Notes under the pieces: model-generated
The model's database searches: none
Told to the model about the DNA's origin: nothing
Seen by the model: only the letters and a program-made list of their open reading frames with translations
Program-made: the position numbers and the translations under genes
DNA from: Calliopum simillimum
Lineage: Eukaryota; Arthropoda; Insecta; Diptera; Lauxaniidae
Length of the DNA: 64,000 bases
NCBI GenBank assembly: GCA_951812925.1
Contig: OX638370.1
Location: 25,783,964 to 25,847,963 of the forward strand
Direction: 5' to 3'
Part shown: one piece after another, positions 34,621-46,184 of the stretch
Layout: every line of letters starts with the position of its first letter
How positions within the stretch are numbered: position 1 is the first letter of the stretch

Positions 34621-34984
34621 TTTTGACAAAACAACCTTACTCGAAATTGGCAACATTTCAGGAGAGCCTAAAAACTGATTAACTGCTTTTCAATAATGTG
34701 GCTCAATTTCGTTAATGCAGCGTTGAATCTCCTCTTTCCATACATTTTTACTAATCTTGAAAGTTTCAGCTGTCAAATTATTTTTTCTTTTGGTTCATTA
34801 CACTTCACCGCACTAATGGCGCTAAGTTCAAATCTTGCTTGAACTATGGGACACCCTTATATCTCTGAAACAAGATATCATAGTGACATGGCGATTATAC
34901 CAATAGAAGCGTATTTAAATTTTATATTTAGGACTAAAGACCTGGAGAATTGTCTTATCTCGACTTAGGTTGTTTTGTCAAAAA
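34621..34984 (+). mobile_element. TIR element TTTTGACAAAACAACC, intact copy
   Basis: It begins TTTTGACAAAACAACCTTAC and ends ACTTAGGTTGTTTTGTCAAA, complementary ends of a 364-bp element. Interior shared with 11194-11992 and with a fragment at 57332-57440. No coding capacity. Confidence 0.8.
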
Positions 34985-35816
34985 TCCACAGAAATTGTGC
35001 GAACCGAAAAAGTTAAAAAGTGTGTCCACTACACTAAGGTGTTCTAATTGTTCTTGTCAAAAGATTTATAGAAAAACTAAATCTTCTTCAAAAAACTATG
35101 GGTCTACTTTGGCACGTGATGTCCGATATTTAAAAATTATATATCGTTGTAAAGAGCTTAATTAGGCTACATTTCTTCCTGATGTATTCGACTAGTACGA
35201 CCTAGTTCCTCTGGTAAGTATCCTCCTAAATGAAATTTTTTCTTTAGAAAATTAATGTCTTTAAAAATATATTTACATTTCACGCAAATAGTCTAATTTA
35301 GGCTCAATTAAGCCATTTACAACAATATATAATTTTTAAACATTAAAAACATTTAAAAGACGATACTCTCAAAGTAAGCTGTCAAACAGGGCGCGGTTTT
35401 TCCAATTATTCTTTCATTGACCCGGTTTATTGTCCATTCAAAGTGGAAAATTACAATACGAAATGGCCAATATCTACAAAATTACGGAACTTATGGAGAA
35501 AAATAATGCAGGGTTTGAATTTAGCAGCTCAAAGCTTAATTTTGTTGTTCCGCTCGATCCATACATTTAATGGATCTTGTATCTCATGGATTAAATTAAA
35601 AATTAAAACAATAGTTAAAAATTACACGTAATTATTAATAATAACTACAAACATTTAATTTCAACTACATAAAAATTAACAACCAGATATAAATCTAAAT
35701 CAGCTATGAATAGCGAAATCAAAAAAAGATACCCGCACGTATCTTGTAGCTCGTCGTAGTACATGAGCAAACAGACGGAATTAACGGATGATAACGATAG
35801 AAAACCAGTTATTAGG

Positions 35817-35834
35817 CGTCGTCGTCGTCGTCGC
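35817..35834 (+). repeat. GTC microsatellite in a complex patch
   Basis: (GTC)6, followed by ATACAAATACAAATACAAAT at 35911-35930. The surrounding 35360-36010 is more complex than its neighbours, but its short frames show no conserved pattern. Confidence 0.7.
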
Positions 35835-37079
35835 TGTCATAGAAAATTGTAGACAGCGAGTTACGCGAATGGTGGCGTCATTTTTAAGAAATAAAAATTA
35901 TAACAACACAGATACAAATACAAATACAAATAAAAACATCAACAACGACAGCGACAGGCTGCTTCTTTAGAAACCACGATAAACTTAAATTTTCGAATTA
36001 AACTTAAGTTCGAAGAAAAAACGATATACAAGTAGCTACTTAGCGGTGATTTTTTTATCTTGTAGGTATATTATTCTTCATGTTATTATTAGGTCTTATT
36101 ATTTTTTCTAAAAAAAAACTTTTTTTATCTTTAATCATGAATTTGTTTTTTTTCTTTTGTTTGGTAATGTTTGTTTGTACAATTATTGATATCATACTGA
36201 GCGAATGCTAAAATAGCAAATTTAATTTTAATGAAAAAACTTTAGAAATATTTTCTTCATATCGATTGTTGCAATAAGAAAACACACTTTTAAAATTTTA
36301 AAAAAATAATGGCTTTGTGTATTGTCCGGAAGAATTCACAAGAAAGCTTAAATAAAATAAAATTAAGATATAAAATTAACTTTCTGCAAATCTGTTTGCA
36401 AATACCTTTCAAATGGTATATAATGCAAAGTCGTACGATAGTTTTCATGCGATTAAACTTTATCAGGACTTCTTTTTGATTCTGGGATGTAGTATGTACA
36501 TTACTAAAATATTAATTTCAAAACAATGTCATGGTGGAATGGTCGAAATTTTGCTGCAATCGTGGGACAGGTGTTTTTCGGCATTTCGTGACATACACCC
36601 ATATGTAGTAAGTTTGCATAAAAATATATTTAATTTTTCATTTCACAAGATTTTAGTTAAGGTTTTCAGCTGATTTCGAACGCCTTTTTAAAGTTCTGTA
36701 ATATCGCATAGTCTGCATATTTTAACTCATTCGTTTCGGATAATTACAACGTACAAACACTTAATTGGTTGTGGTTCAAATGTATACAAGTACACCAGCT
36801 CAACCCTTTAAATTCGTCATGAAAATAATTAGCCGACAAATTTAAGAATATTAGATTAGTTCAGATTACAAAAAAGGAATGTTTTTCCAGTTTTGAAAAA
36901 TATTTTTTTTTTTTTTTTTTTTAGAAAAATATCACAGTTCGGCTAAAGGCCTCTTGAAAAAGCGAAAATTCGTTATATTGTATGTCACACCCCCATTCCC
37001 TAGCCCAACAACAGATTCTAAGTTAAGGAAAATGTACGGATATTGATCTAAAAATAATATTGTTTTTCTTCTCAGATAT

Positions 37080-37655
37080 CGAGCCCTAACCGCCAAAAAG
37101 ACTTAACTGACAAAAAGTAAATTTTACAAGAGAAGGTTTTTTTTAAATATCTGTGCATTGAGTATAGCTATTACAGGGAAATTTAGTATGTAAGCTATAT
37201 TTTGTGTTAGACATGCGGTGCAACTAGTTTCATTCACCTATTTATAATATAACGGCTATTTTTCAGTGTTTTGTCAGTTAAGTCTTTTTTTCTTTTCCAG
37301 ATTATCCAACTGATCTTCAGTTTTTGTACCAAAAAACATTTGTGGTCATATATATTTACTATTAACCTTCATCAAGACTTTTTAATAAATTTTCCTTTTT
37401 ATTACATTATTTGCAAATTATTTTTGACACAAAAAGAAAAAAGACTTAACCAGCAACTCGCAGTCACAAAAAAAATAAACAAAATTCTTCGAATGTCGGT
37501 TAAGTCTTAATTGCTTTTGCTATAACTCCGTAACGGTACTTTTTACAGTTATGAAATTTGGAGAGAAGATGCGTATAAACACGAATTATAGGCTTTCATC
37601 GAAAAACGAAAATCCGAAATCGTGTCAGTTAAGTCTTTTTGGCGGTTAGGGCTCG
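37080..37655. mobile_element. 576-bp TIR element with five GTTAAGTCTT motifs
   Basis: CGAGCCCTAACCGCCAAAAA, GACTTAACTGACA at the left is perfectly mirrored at the right end. The subterminal word GTTAAGTCTT (or its complement) recurs near 37101, 37279, 37441, 37499 and 37628. No transposase frame; superfamily not identifiable. Confidence 0.8.
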
Positions 37656-37926
37656 GTATGTAGAATTAAAATTTCAGACTTTGAGTAATGAAATTACTCT
37701 AAAAAGTCATAGAAGGAATGCTCTTATATAATATCCAAAACACGGATGTTTCTATTTTATAATCTTTATGATATAGTATTTTTTCTTCAGTTTATTATTT
37801 AAATTAATACACCACAATTTAAATGAAAACTAAACTACTGCCTTTTGGTAAACAAAAATAATAAAAAATTTGCATAATAAAACCTCGAAATAAAAAATAC
37901 AAAAATACATACAAATATTTGTTTAA

Positions 37927-38239
37927 CCCTTTCGAACCTGTTGGGACAATATATCCCAAAAATTTTTGAATAAATACTTTTGAATAATATAACTCGGTTA
38001 TTAACGTCACTTGAATTGAATGAATTACTAAAACTAATGCAATTTTTAGTAACCACTGTTTCTTCTTATAACCACTCCAAGGACATTGCATCCCGAAAAT
38101 TCAAATCAAAAACATCTGTTGGGAGTATGGACCGGAAGCGCCTCTGTTGGTGAAATTTGAATTTAGAGACGGTCAAACATTTTACTTAAATTAAGTTTCT
38201 AAGGTTAACCTATCACAGATTTTTTCCGGGTCGAAAGGG
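37927..38239. mobile_element. 313-bp piggyBac-type MITE flanked by TTAA
   Basis: TTAA at 37923-37926 and 38240-38243 flank CCCTTTCGAACC and GGGTCGAAAGGG. The left inner sequence TTGGGACAATATATCCC matches the 70-bp element at 10665, so the two are one family. Confidence 0.8.
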
Positions 38240-38671
38240 TTAAATAAGTATTTTATGGGAAAAAAAACAATTTTCGCAACACGCTTTACGCATTATTTTG
38301 GATACTTTGGAATCTGCGCGATTCATTTAAATGTTTAAAATGAGAAATAATATTGGCTTAGGAATGCCCAGTGGAGGAAAAAAATATTTGAAATTTTCAA
38401 AAAAGCACTCGCAATATTCGATTGACCATTATCTACACAGAAAAAGTTTGAGGATAAAGTATAAACTTATTTATATTTACTATTTGTTTTTATCAACTTA
38501 TGTATTCCAATTTTTTGATATAATTTATTAAATTTTTATTATAAAGTCATTCTAAACCAGAAACGTTTAAATTCTATAAATTTCATACCAAAATTGTATA
38601 AGTCTAATATCAAATTCCGTTTGAACAAAATTTGCTTAATTTACAAATTTTATACCTGTTCACTATATCGG

Positions 38672-38835
38672 TCAATGGTGTAGAGGTCTAACGAGTTTGT
38701 AATTGTAAGCAAAAATAAAATGTTTCTATGACACGGCCCTATGCTACTCCTAGGAGTTAAAGGAGAATGCATACATTCATACATGCACACGGACGGTCGT
38801 AGGTTCGAATCCTTTTATGGTCGTTTGTTTTTTTT
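38672..38835 (+). repeat. tRNA-like cassette with long A-to-B spacing
   Basis: TGGTGTAGAGG (A-box type) and a perfect B box GGTTCGAATCC (near 38802), followed by a T run, are separated by about 120 bp. That is too far for a mature tRNA but compatible with a tRNA-derived repeat carrying an insert. Confidence 0.45.
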
Positions 38836-39441
38836 TTTAATTGAAATTGTAGTAATAATTTATTTGCATAAATTTTATACGAACAAGCATAAACGGTTTG
38901 TATACCAATTTGTAGCATAGATTTTATACCAAGTTTGGTGTGGATTTGTATTCCAATTTGGTTTGAATTTTACACCCAAACTATTTGCTGTGTATGAATA
39001 AGTAAAGTCTGAACCATAATTTATCGAATATAGTGTCGTCAAGATTCGAGCCATTGAAGTTAAACATACATATGCCCAGATGCCCATATCAATCGAGATC
39101 AAGCTACGTAAATGGGGATGGAAAGGACCTACTCTCTAGAAATCACATAGCGAAATTTACCGCCATGCATATGAGTGGAATCTTCAATGAACTAGAAGTC
39201 GTAAAAGAAAAAAAGTGACTTGAAAAAGGTCATTGGAGAAAGACCTCAACCTAAAACCCCAACCGGAATTCCTCTACGAAAAATTTTCATATTCGGATAC
39301 TTAGAAAAAAAAACCGAAAAATTTTTTGATTAAAATGAAAAGTACAAACATTTCGGAAAAATATTACTAGGATTTTCTTTAGAGCTCTTTTAGCCCTATT
39401 CAGGTTTGTAATCAAAACTTTTTTTTTGTCAGAAACTTTTT

Positions 39442-39443
39442 TA

Positions 39444-39470
<27 letters not shown>
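39442..39470 (+). repeat. TAA microsatellite
   Basis: About ten uninterrupted TAA units in the first intron candidate. Confidence 0.9.
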
Positions 39471-39474
<4 letters not shown>

Positions 39475-39817
39475 GCCCTACAAAGGTTTACCTATCTTAA
39501 TTTTAAAAAGCGATTTTTATAGATTATAGTGTGCTGATTACGAGAAAAATAGTGAAAAAATTCTATCACGTCTCAATTTTCAGTAATTTAAGTTTTACTT
39601 AAGTGACTTTTTTGTATGTACAAGACTATCAAGCCTATACTATACTTCTGGATGTATCAAAACCATATTTGCACCTTATGTTTTTTTGGGGCTCCAACAG
39701 ATTTATAAGAAAAATGGGAACGATTGGATAAGAGGGCGTTATGCACCCATAAAAAAAAAAAACACAAAATAATTGGAAAGTTTAATTGAGTCGCTCCTAC
39801 GCCTATACCAGCAGATA

Positions 39818-40553
39818 CAGTGACTCACGAAATTGATCACGCTTTGGCTATGAATGCAAACAACCAATAAGAAGTCTGAAATGGGTTTGTATTTTTAATG
39901 AGTCTTTATTTTGGTAAAACTGCATTAAGTAGAGGAAAATAAACAAGTGACAAATTCCATGAAAACTCTTTCTTAAATAAAAAATAATAAAACAAAATCA
40001 AAAACACTCAGCGTGATCAATTTTGTGACTTCGCAAAACAAACTGCAAAGAGGACACAAAAATTGCTTGGAGATAATGGAATTACAACAATAAAAAGGCC
40101 CTCGTAATCTCCAGACCTCAATCCTATCGAGCACTTATGGGGCATATTGAGAAAATTGATGGAAGGTTAAATTGGTACTCTTAATGAATTTTGGCCTAAG
40201 GCTCAAAATGCTTGAGATGCTTTTGCTCCAGAAATTTGTGAAACTCTTCTAGAAAGTATGCCCAGAAGAATAAAAGCAGTTATTGATGCACTAGGAGGCT
40301 ATACAAAATATTTACATTAGTTTCCGAGGTTCATAATGTGAAGTCACAAAATTGATCACGCTGGTATTTTTGATTTTGTTTTATTATTTTTTATTTAAGA
40401 AAGAGTTTTCATGGAATTTGTCCCTTGTTTATTTTCCTCTACTTAATGCAGTTTTACCAAAATAAAGACACATTAAAAATACAAACCCATTTCAGACTTC
40501 TTATTGGTTGTTTGCATTCATAGCCAAAGCGTGATCAATTTCGTGAGTCACTG
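39818..40553 (+). mobile_element. Tc1-like relic with 217-bp inverted repeats
   Basis: TA flanks both sides. The ends CAGTGACTCACGAAATTGAT and ATCAATTTCGTGAGTCACTG start inverted repeats of about 217 bp (39818-40035, 40337-40553). The inner edge of each repeat carries a second, inverted version of the outer motif (AAAATTGATCACGCTG), the paired-site layout of long-TIR Tc1 elements. The middle is a transposase C-terminal fragment: SPDLNPIEHLWGILRKLMEG, with the third catalytic acid, then APEICETLLESMPRRIKAVI. It is interrupted by stops, and the N-terminal two thirds are deleted. Confidence 0.85.
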
Positions 40554-41699
40554 TATATCCAAACCATATTAACACCATATATTTGAATAATATTCCGGCA
40601 GATTTGCTTTGATATTGCGGGTAATTGAATGAAAGTACGGTGCGCTTGGTATAAAAAGATAACATACCAAAAACAAAACTAAAAAAAAACCCATAAGTAT
40701 CTACTTACTTTACCTGCATTATGAAACTTGATGTCGGGATGAATATTATGCATAGCAACTATCATGATCGTATGGGGAGCACCAAAAAATATATGGTGCA
40801 AAAATGATTGATATATGTGGAGTATTTTAGGAGTGATATTGAAGAATACATAAGCACAACCAATTGAATTAATAAGTTTTCAAATGCTGCACAGGCCAAC
40901 AATGGTAACCCATTTCAAACGACGAGAGTGATTTCCAATGTACTTTTTGATGCTGAGCGTAAATCCGATTACAGAATTGTTCTATAACGAGAAATTTGAA
41001 TACAAGTTTGCAAAACACATGATTTTTCGTTATTTTTGAGTTTATAAAAATTGGAATATCTCAAAATTCTGACGTGATGGAAATAAACCAAGTTCATATT
41101 CGTGAATTCCCAAACCATCAGAAACGGCTTGAAAAATCAAGATAGGAAAAAAAGTGGCAAATTTGCAGGCCTGCGTAATTTACGATAAATAGTCGAAAAT
41201 GTCAATCACAAGCTAAATATCGTGTTTGAAAGGTTGCTGAAACTTAGACAATCTTTTATATGTTTTTGTACATAGAAATAGCTATAAAATTACTTAATTT
41301 CCAGATAACCGAGAATAGGTTTGTTATTATACGACACTTTGAACTTCAAACTTTGCTTTGGGCACCGTAATAATAATATAGTTTTCAGAAATGTGTAGTT
41401 TTTAGTTTCTATTTCTTTTAATATAAAATATGGACGCTATTTTCGAAAAATAGAAAAATTTCATTATTTTTTTCGAAAATTCTTCGGCACACTAGAACCG
41501 TGCAAGAATAATAAAAACAAAATAATAAAAAAACAAAAATGGTTTCAGTCACAGTGTGTTAAAAACATTTGCACAAGTCAATAAACACTGTTCCGGGCAA
41601 TGGATTGTATATAAAATAATAAAGAATATGGCAAAAAAAAATAAAAAAAAGAGAAAATACAAAACAACATGGAATTTCTATGCCGTTGTTGTCAAGTGA

Positions 41700-42478
41700 A
41701 ACTTGAGTTTTTGTTTTTATTTTCGAAAATGATTCACGTAGAATTTATTAGAGAAAAAAACGCTTACGTGCAATAAAATAATAAGCAAAATAAATATAAA
41801 TAAAACGAATTGCACTTGAAACAATTGGCAGAGCTACTTGATAACTAGTAGGTAGCTTTTTGTATCTGAAAGATAGATGTATTTCGTGTTTTCCTGCTGC
41901 CTGTGGCACAAGCAACTGCTGATAACGGCGACGTAACACAAATAAAAACAAAATCCCATAACAAAAAAAAAAAAAAACGTACGAGAAAACACAAAATTCA
42001 CACAATTAAAAAAAACGTAAGCTGTTGGCATTCCGTCGTTGTTAACGCGTGTCATAAATGATGACGCGATGAGCGTTTTTTTTTTATTCAACCGAGCGCA
42101 GTCGATACTACGAGTATCTGCAAGATACATTTTTCTTTTTTTATGTCGAACAAAACCAACAAAAAAATATAAAAATAAAACGTACAAAGAAATCACAACA
42201 AGAATACAAATTTTCGAGTGGTAGTGAAGAGAGAGGAAGGGGGGCAAATACACGTTTGTGACGAGGTTTTTTGTTTTTAATTTTTTTTTTCTTTTTATCT
42301 TTAAGCCACAATTTTTTTTTTTTTTTATTTTCTTGTTTCGTTGACGTCGTCGTTTTGTAGCTCAAAAAGTTGTTGAACAGACAGTAAAAAAATGTTGAAC
42401 TTGTTTTATTTGAATTTTTTTTTTTTTTTTTTTTTATTTTTTAGTTTTTTGCTTTTTGCTTTGCTTGATTTAATTTAC
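41700..42478. other. Complex patch upstream of the first intron donor candidate
   Basis: Two GTATCT..AGATA palindromes (GTATCTGAAAGATAGAT at 41860-41876 and GTATCTGCAAGATAC at 42114-42128) lie in otherwise A-rich DNA with GC-richer islands (GATAACGGCGACGTAACAC, GTTAACGCGTGTCATAAATG). They may be regulatory. Overlapping open frames of up to 139 codons run through poly-A/T and are not credible genes. Confidence 0.35.
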
Positions 42479-43170
42479 CTTTTGCTCGAAATGTAGTATC
42501 TAGATACATATAAACGTATAGATATTTTTTCAGCAATACGTTTTTTCCCACTGGTTTTTTATAACTCCACTTCACAATAAACTTTTATATATATATTTTT
42601 TTCTCCCTTTATTAATTATAAATAATTTGTTAGAAATTTTCACTTTTTTCTTTAAATTTTCTCACAATTTTATAAGAAAATTTTTTCACATTCAATGAAT
42701 TTTTTTCTTTCAAAAGCTTAATCTATATGTATTTTTGCTCTTTTCAGTAGTATATAGATTTATATAAATTTTTTTTTCTCTTAACACAAAAAAATTTTTC
42801 CACTTTTCCAAGTTATTCACATTTAACGTCCGTTTAATTTGTGTTGCGATTGAAGACTGTCTGCTGTTCGTATCGCTACAGAGCATAAAAGTCTCGAACT
42901 ACAACTCATTTGGCCTCAGCTCTCACAGTCAGCTACTTTTCTACGACGTAGAAAGAGCGCAACACATGCCAATTTGCCATTGCCATATGCATAAGGTACT
43001 GTGGAAATGAGTGAGTCAACGATAGCGCTTTGCACTATGGTTTTCAAGTTATTGTGCTCACAAGCACGAGCATACTTACGTTTAATGCATTCATTCGCTC
43101 TTTACAAGTTGCGCAAAGTAGCAATTAAAATGAGCGTAAATATGCGCAAAGAGCGCGAGAGAGTGTTGGA
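42479..43170 (-). promoter_or_regulatory. Candidate IP6K promoter and first leader exon
   Basis: On the minus strand a high-complexity stretch (about 43170-42840) carries GAGA-like CTCTCTCGCGCTC, then GACTTTTATGC as a weak TATA-like box. It leads into an A-rich leader-type run (AACAGCAGACAGTC, ACACAAATTAAACGG) and a plausible donor CAAAAG|GTAAAT with the exon edge at 42479. It is the most promoter-like place upstream of the acceptor at 22428. Nothing in the sequence proves the connection; it would make a 20-kb first intron. The plus-strand 94-codon frame here (43001-43285) looks fortuitous. Confidence 0.4.
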
Positions 43171-43440
43171 AAATACTAATCTAAATCTACGCTCTGTAAA
43201 GAAAAGTGTGCCTAAATTTTGTACCGTAAAGGTGGGGGGAAAATTTCTTTGGAAAAACCTACAATTTCATGCTCACACAACATGAGTGTTATTTATTGCT
43301 TTTCCTCGAACTGTATCATTTTGCAAGTTTCTTTTTAGGCCAAAATGGATTTTCCCACGAAAGGACTTTGAGGAGTGTTGAATGATTTTTACATCGCAAA
43401 AAAATAAAAGAAGAAATTTATTTAAATCGCGGGAAAAATA

Positions 43441-43540
43441 TTCTTCTTTAAAGGTAATTTAAAAAAAAAAAATAAAAAAAAAAATAAAAAAAAAATAAAA
43501 AAAAATCAAAAAAAAATTTTAAAAAAGAAAATTTAAGAAA
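43441..43540 (+). repeat. A-rich low-complexity tract
   Basis: (A)n-T units, roughly AAAAAAAT repeated, on the plus strand. Confidence 0.8.
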
Positions 43541-43878
43541 ATTTAATAAAATTTTCCAGTCAATGCGTTATTTGAAATGAGTTCATACGAGTGGAAGTTT
43601 TTAAATCTTTCCTATTCAATACATTCTACTGCTACCCTAATGTATTCTGCCGTCCTAAGAAAGAATGCCGTAACTCCAATAAATTTTCATTTCTGTAAAA
43701 TGGGTTTTTGTGTTTCTTGCTGTTTCGTTTCCTCAACGGTTTCAGCTTTAAGAAAAACTAGTTTTTATTCCTCATTCCTAGAGGATTTTTCACGCTCTAC
43801 ATAATGGCAATAGTAGAAATAGCCAATTCCGTAAATTTCAGTCGAAAATGGAGTTACGGTAATATGTTTTGCATCGCA

Positions 43879-44133
43879 CTACTTCTGACGAAGCTGATAC
43901 AAATCGAAAATGCCGTAAAGACAACTTTTGATTAAATTTACTTTGAAGAAAGAGTAAATCCGAACAAACACTCTTGTCTTTTGGTGACCAAGACCAATAC
44001 CAATTTTGTGTCTTCTGGTTTTTTCTTCCTGGCAAGCTCTTTTCCGTTGTTCTGCAGTGTCTTTGTAATATTTCCGCTTACGCACAGTTCCTTTTTTTGT
44101 AAGAGGGATTTGATCTGATTCGTTGTCCGCCAT
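43879..44133 (-). CDS. Short basic frame inside the CTGCCGTCC element (transposon ORF remnant)
   Basis: An 84-codon frame, MADNESDQIPLTKKG..., has a very basic middle (TVRKRKYYKD, EQRKRACQEEKTRRHK). It lies within the inverted-repeat element, so it may be the N-terminal, DNA-binding end of a lost transposase. I do not recognise the family. The second half of the frame (IYSFFKVNLIKS...) looks random. Upstream, the nested MITE cuts off any longer gene. It could also be chance. Confidence 0.3.
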   Translation of the reverse strand: MADNESDQIPLTKKGTVRKRKYYKDTAEQRKRACQEEKTRRHKIGIGLGHQKTRVFVRIYSFFKVNLIKSCLYGIFDLYQLRQK

Positions 44134-44186
44134 GTGGGTTTGAATTTCCTTAAGTTGTGAATTCCAACTTGAATCACAGATTAATT

Positions 44187-44441
44187 GAATCGGTCATTTT
44201 TAAAAGGGGATATGTGTCGGTCGACAGAGAATTATTCTTTTGCCTTTTTGTCATTGTGGCAATGGCACTGGTTGATTTATTTATTTTCCAAGTACGCAGA
44301 TTACTGCTTACTATTATTGTTAGTTAATCCCCATCACTAAAATCGCACTGAAATAAGATTAACCAAACTTATGAGAATTTTTCTTAAATTTTTCATAAGT
44401 TTCAATTTAGTCACACATCCCCTTTTAAAAATGACAGATTC
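44187..44441. mobile_element. MITE with TIR GTCATTTTTAAAAGGGGATA, copy 2 (nested)
   Basis: GAATCGGTCATTTTTAAAAG and its mirrored end CTTTTAAAAATGACAGATTC bound 255 bp matching 1145-1396 throughout. Inserted inside the 43647-44876 element. Confidence 0.85.
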
Positions 44442-45328
44442 AATCAATCTGAGCTGCTACAATTTTCCTCTGTGGAACCATACTCTAAAATAGGTCTTAG
44501 AGAAAATTTTACTGACTGACTTGTCCAGAGGCCATAATCGAAACTTCCTACGCGCACGAGATGTGTCATAAAGAAAATTTGTTTGTTTTTAAAATGATTT
44601 AGGGAAATGAAATGATTTTAAAAATGTATGATACTACATACATTTTTATGGAGTTGCGGTGTTTTTGCTTAGCATGTGGAGATACGGTATACTTAAATTG
44701 TAAAATATGTACGGCTGGGAGTTACGACAAAAGTCGTAGTTGATTTTATAGGGAAAATAAAGGTATAATGCAACCTGTTCTTGTGGGTTGACGGACAGAA
44801 CCGTGATGACCCAAAAATCGCCATAAGCTCATTGTTTTTGAAAATTGGAGTTACGGCATTCTTGCTTAGGACGGCAGTATTTTTCATTACATTTTTCGGG
44901 TCATTAGTCTTTGAACTATGTATCTTCGATCAAACAAGTAAATTTCGAAAAAATTCTCTAATTTGGAGCAAATCTAGCAAAGGGAAGCAGAGAAAAATCA
45001 GTTCAAACCATACTGGAATGGAGGACATCTTATCTAAGTAAAATTATGGTTTACAACAAGGTTGTCAGCGTTTCAAAATCACTGAGCCAAGCGCAGTCAA
45101 CGTAGAAATTTGACTCGTCTACAACAACCACAATATAATATTTTGCAAATTTCTCGGAAATACAACATCCAAAAAAAATATTTTTTTTTTTTGATCGTCT
45201 ACAAAAAACTAAATATTTCAATATTAAAATATTGTAGCCACCTTTGGTTACAAGTGGCACAACCTCTTTAAGCAAGGCAGGGACTCCGTTGACCACTCCG
45301 GAATCTATATATTAATACGCAAGATAAA

Positions 45329-45565
45329 AATTTGTCCTCCTTTGTTTACTATGTTAGAAATGGAGTGCGTCTTTGAATTATACACTGTTAGAAAGGTATT
45401 TGTGTTAAGATGTTCACAAAATTAAAATTGTTTTAATATGTTGCCCTTAGGCCTGCCAAAATTAAATAAAAATTTTTCAATATTATCAACAACAAAATAC
45501 GCGGTCACACAAAGCTGAAAAGAGGATAAAGCACAAAGAGAAAAACAAAAAGCATAGCACTGTTC
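45329..45565 (+). repeat. Dispersed 240-bp repeat, copy 1
   Basis: AATTTGTCCTCCTTTGTTTA, CTATGTTAGAAATGGAG and GCGGTCACACA-type words are shared in the same order with 49423-49665. Confidence 0.7.
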
Positions 45566-46184
45566 GTGTTTTTTGTTTTGTTTACATTTCACATTTGTCA
45601 TTGTACCAGGGATGACCATTTTGACCATTGGGCGATTCTAGTAATTTAAAAAGTTCAAAAACAAATTATTGGAAGATGTCCCACCTTACACAAGCAATAT
45701 CTCGTACTGAAGTCTCGGAATTTTGCTTAAAGACTTGCTTTGACTTTTTCACCAGCTGTAACCCTTTGGTTCGATGCATCTGTTTTTTTAGTAAAACATT
45801 TAAATTCTATTTTTTTTCAGGTGTACAAAACCTGCTGCTAGACATCTTTTTCTTTTGAAAAGTTGTCACTAAATGTTATATATTTTTTTAAACGTCATGT
45901 TATGTATATCAAATAGCATCCATACACCGATCAACACCATAATCAAGTAATTAAAAATCTTAAGTAACAAAAGTGCCAATTTTTTCTAGGAAAGTCCTTA
46001 AGTTAGATTTTTTAGCACAATTTTGCTTTGTTTGATTTAGTAAATTTGTCTTTAGAGAAAATTTAAGGATACCCTTTACATCTATCTACTTAATATTTTC
46101 TTAAATTAAGGCTCGTTTATTGCAAGACCATTATAATAAAAAAAATATCTAGATTAGTACGCAGAATCTTCGAAATAGTGACAT

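Larger units (their letters stand above)
22429..42478 (-). other. Probable first intron of IP6K (about 20 kb)
   Basis: Bounded by the consensus acceptor before 22428 and, if the leader exon call is right, the donor at 42478. No conserved coding exon appears on either strand. Contents are listed as separate features. Unassigned parts include 24441-26520, 27918-29130, 30071-32091, 34985-37079 and 40554-42478; these are AT-rich with a few complex patches. Confidence 0.45.
43647..44876. mobile_element. 1.23-kb TIR element, ends CTGCCGTCCTAAG
   Basis: The left end CTGCCGTCCTAAGAAAGAAT, GCCGTAACTCCAAT is mirrored over 34 bp at the right end. TATT lies directly outside both ends, a possible 4-bp target duplication. 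GGAGTTACGG-like words recur inside (43853, 44643, 44713), including a degenerate third copy of the end at about 44640-44690. A different MITE (44187-44441) is nested within. Confidence 0.75.

Noticed and set aside
41834..42253. 139-codon minus-strand frame with hydrophobic runs
   Set aside because: Runs through poly-A/T tracts giving Phe/Lys strings; no conserved pattern.
43001..43285. 94-codon plus-strand frame near the candidate promoter
   Set aside because: No recognisable domain. The stretch is better explained as regulatory DNA for the minus-strand gene.
45051..45296. 81-codon minus-strand frame
   Set aside because: Phe/Lys/Val-rich composition typical of AT-rich noncoding DNA, with no motif.
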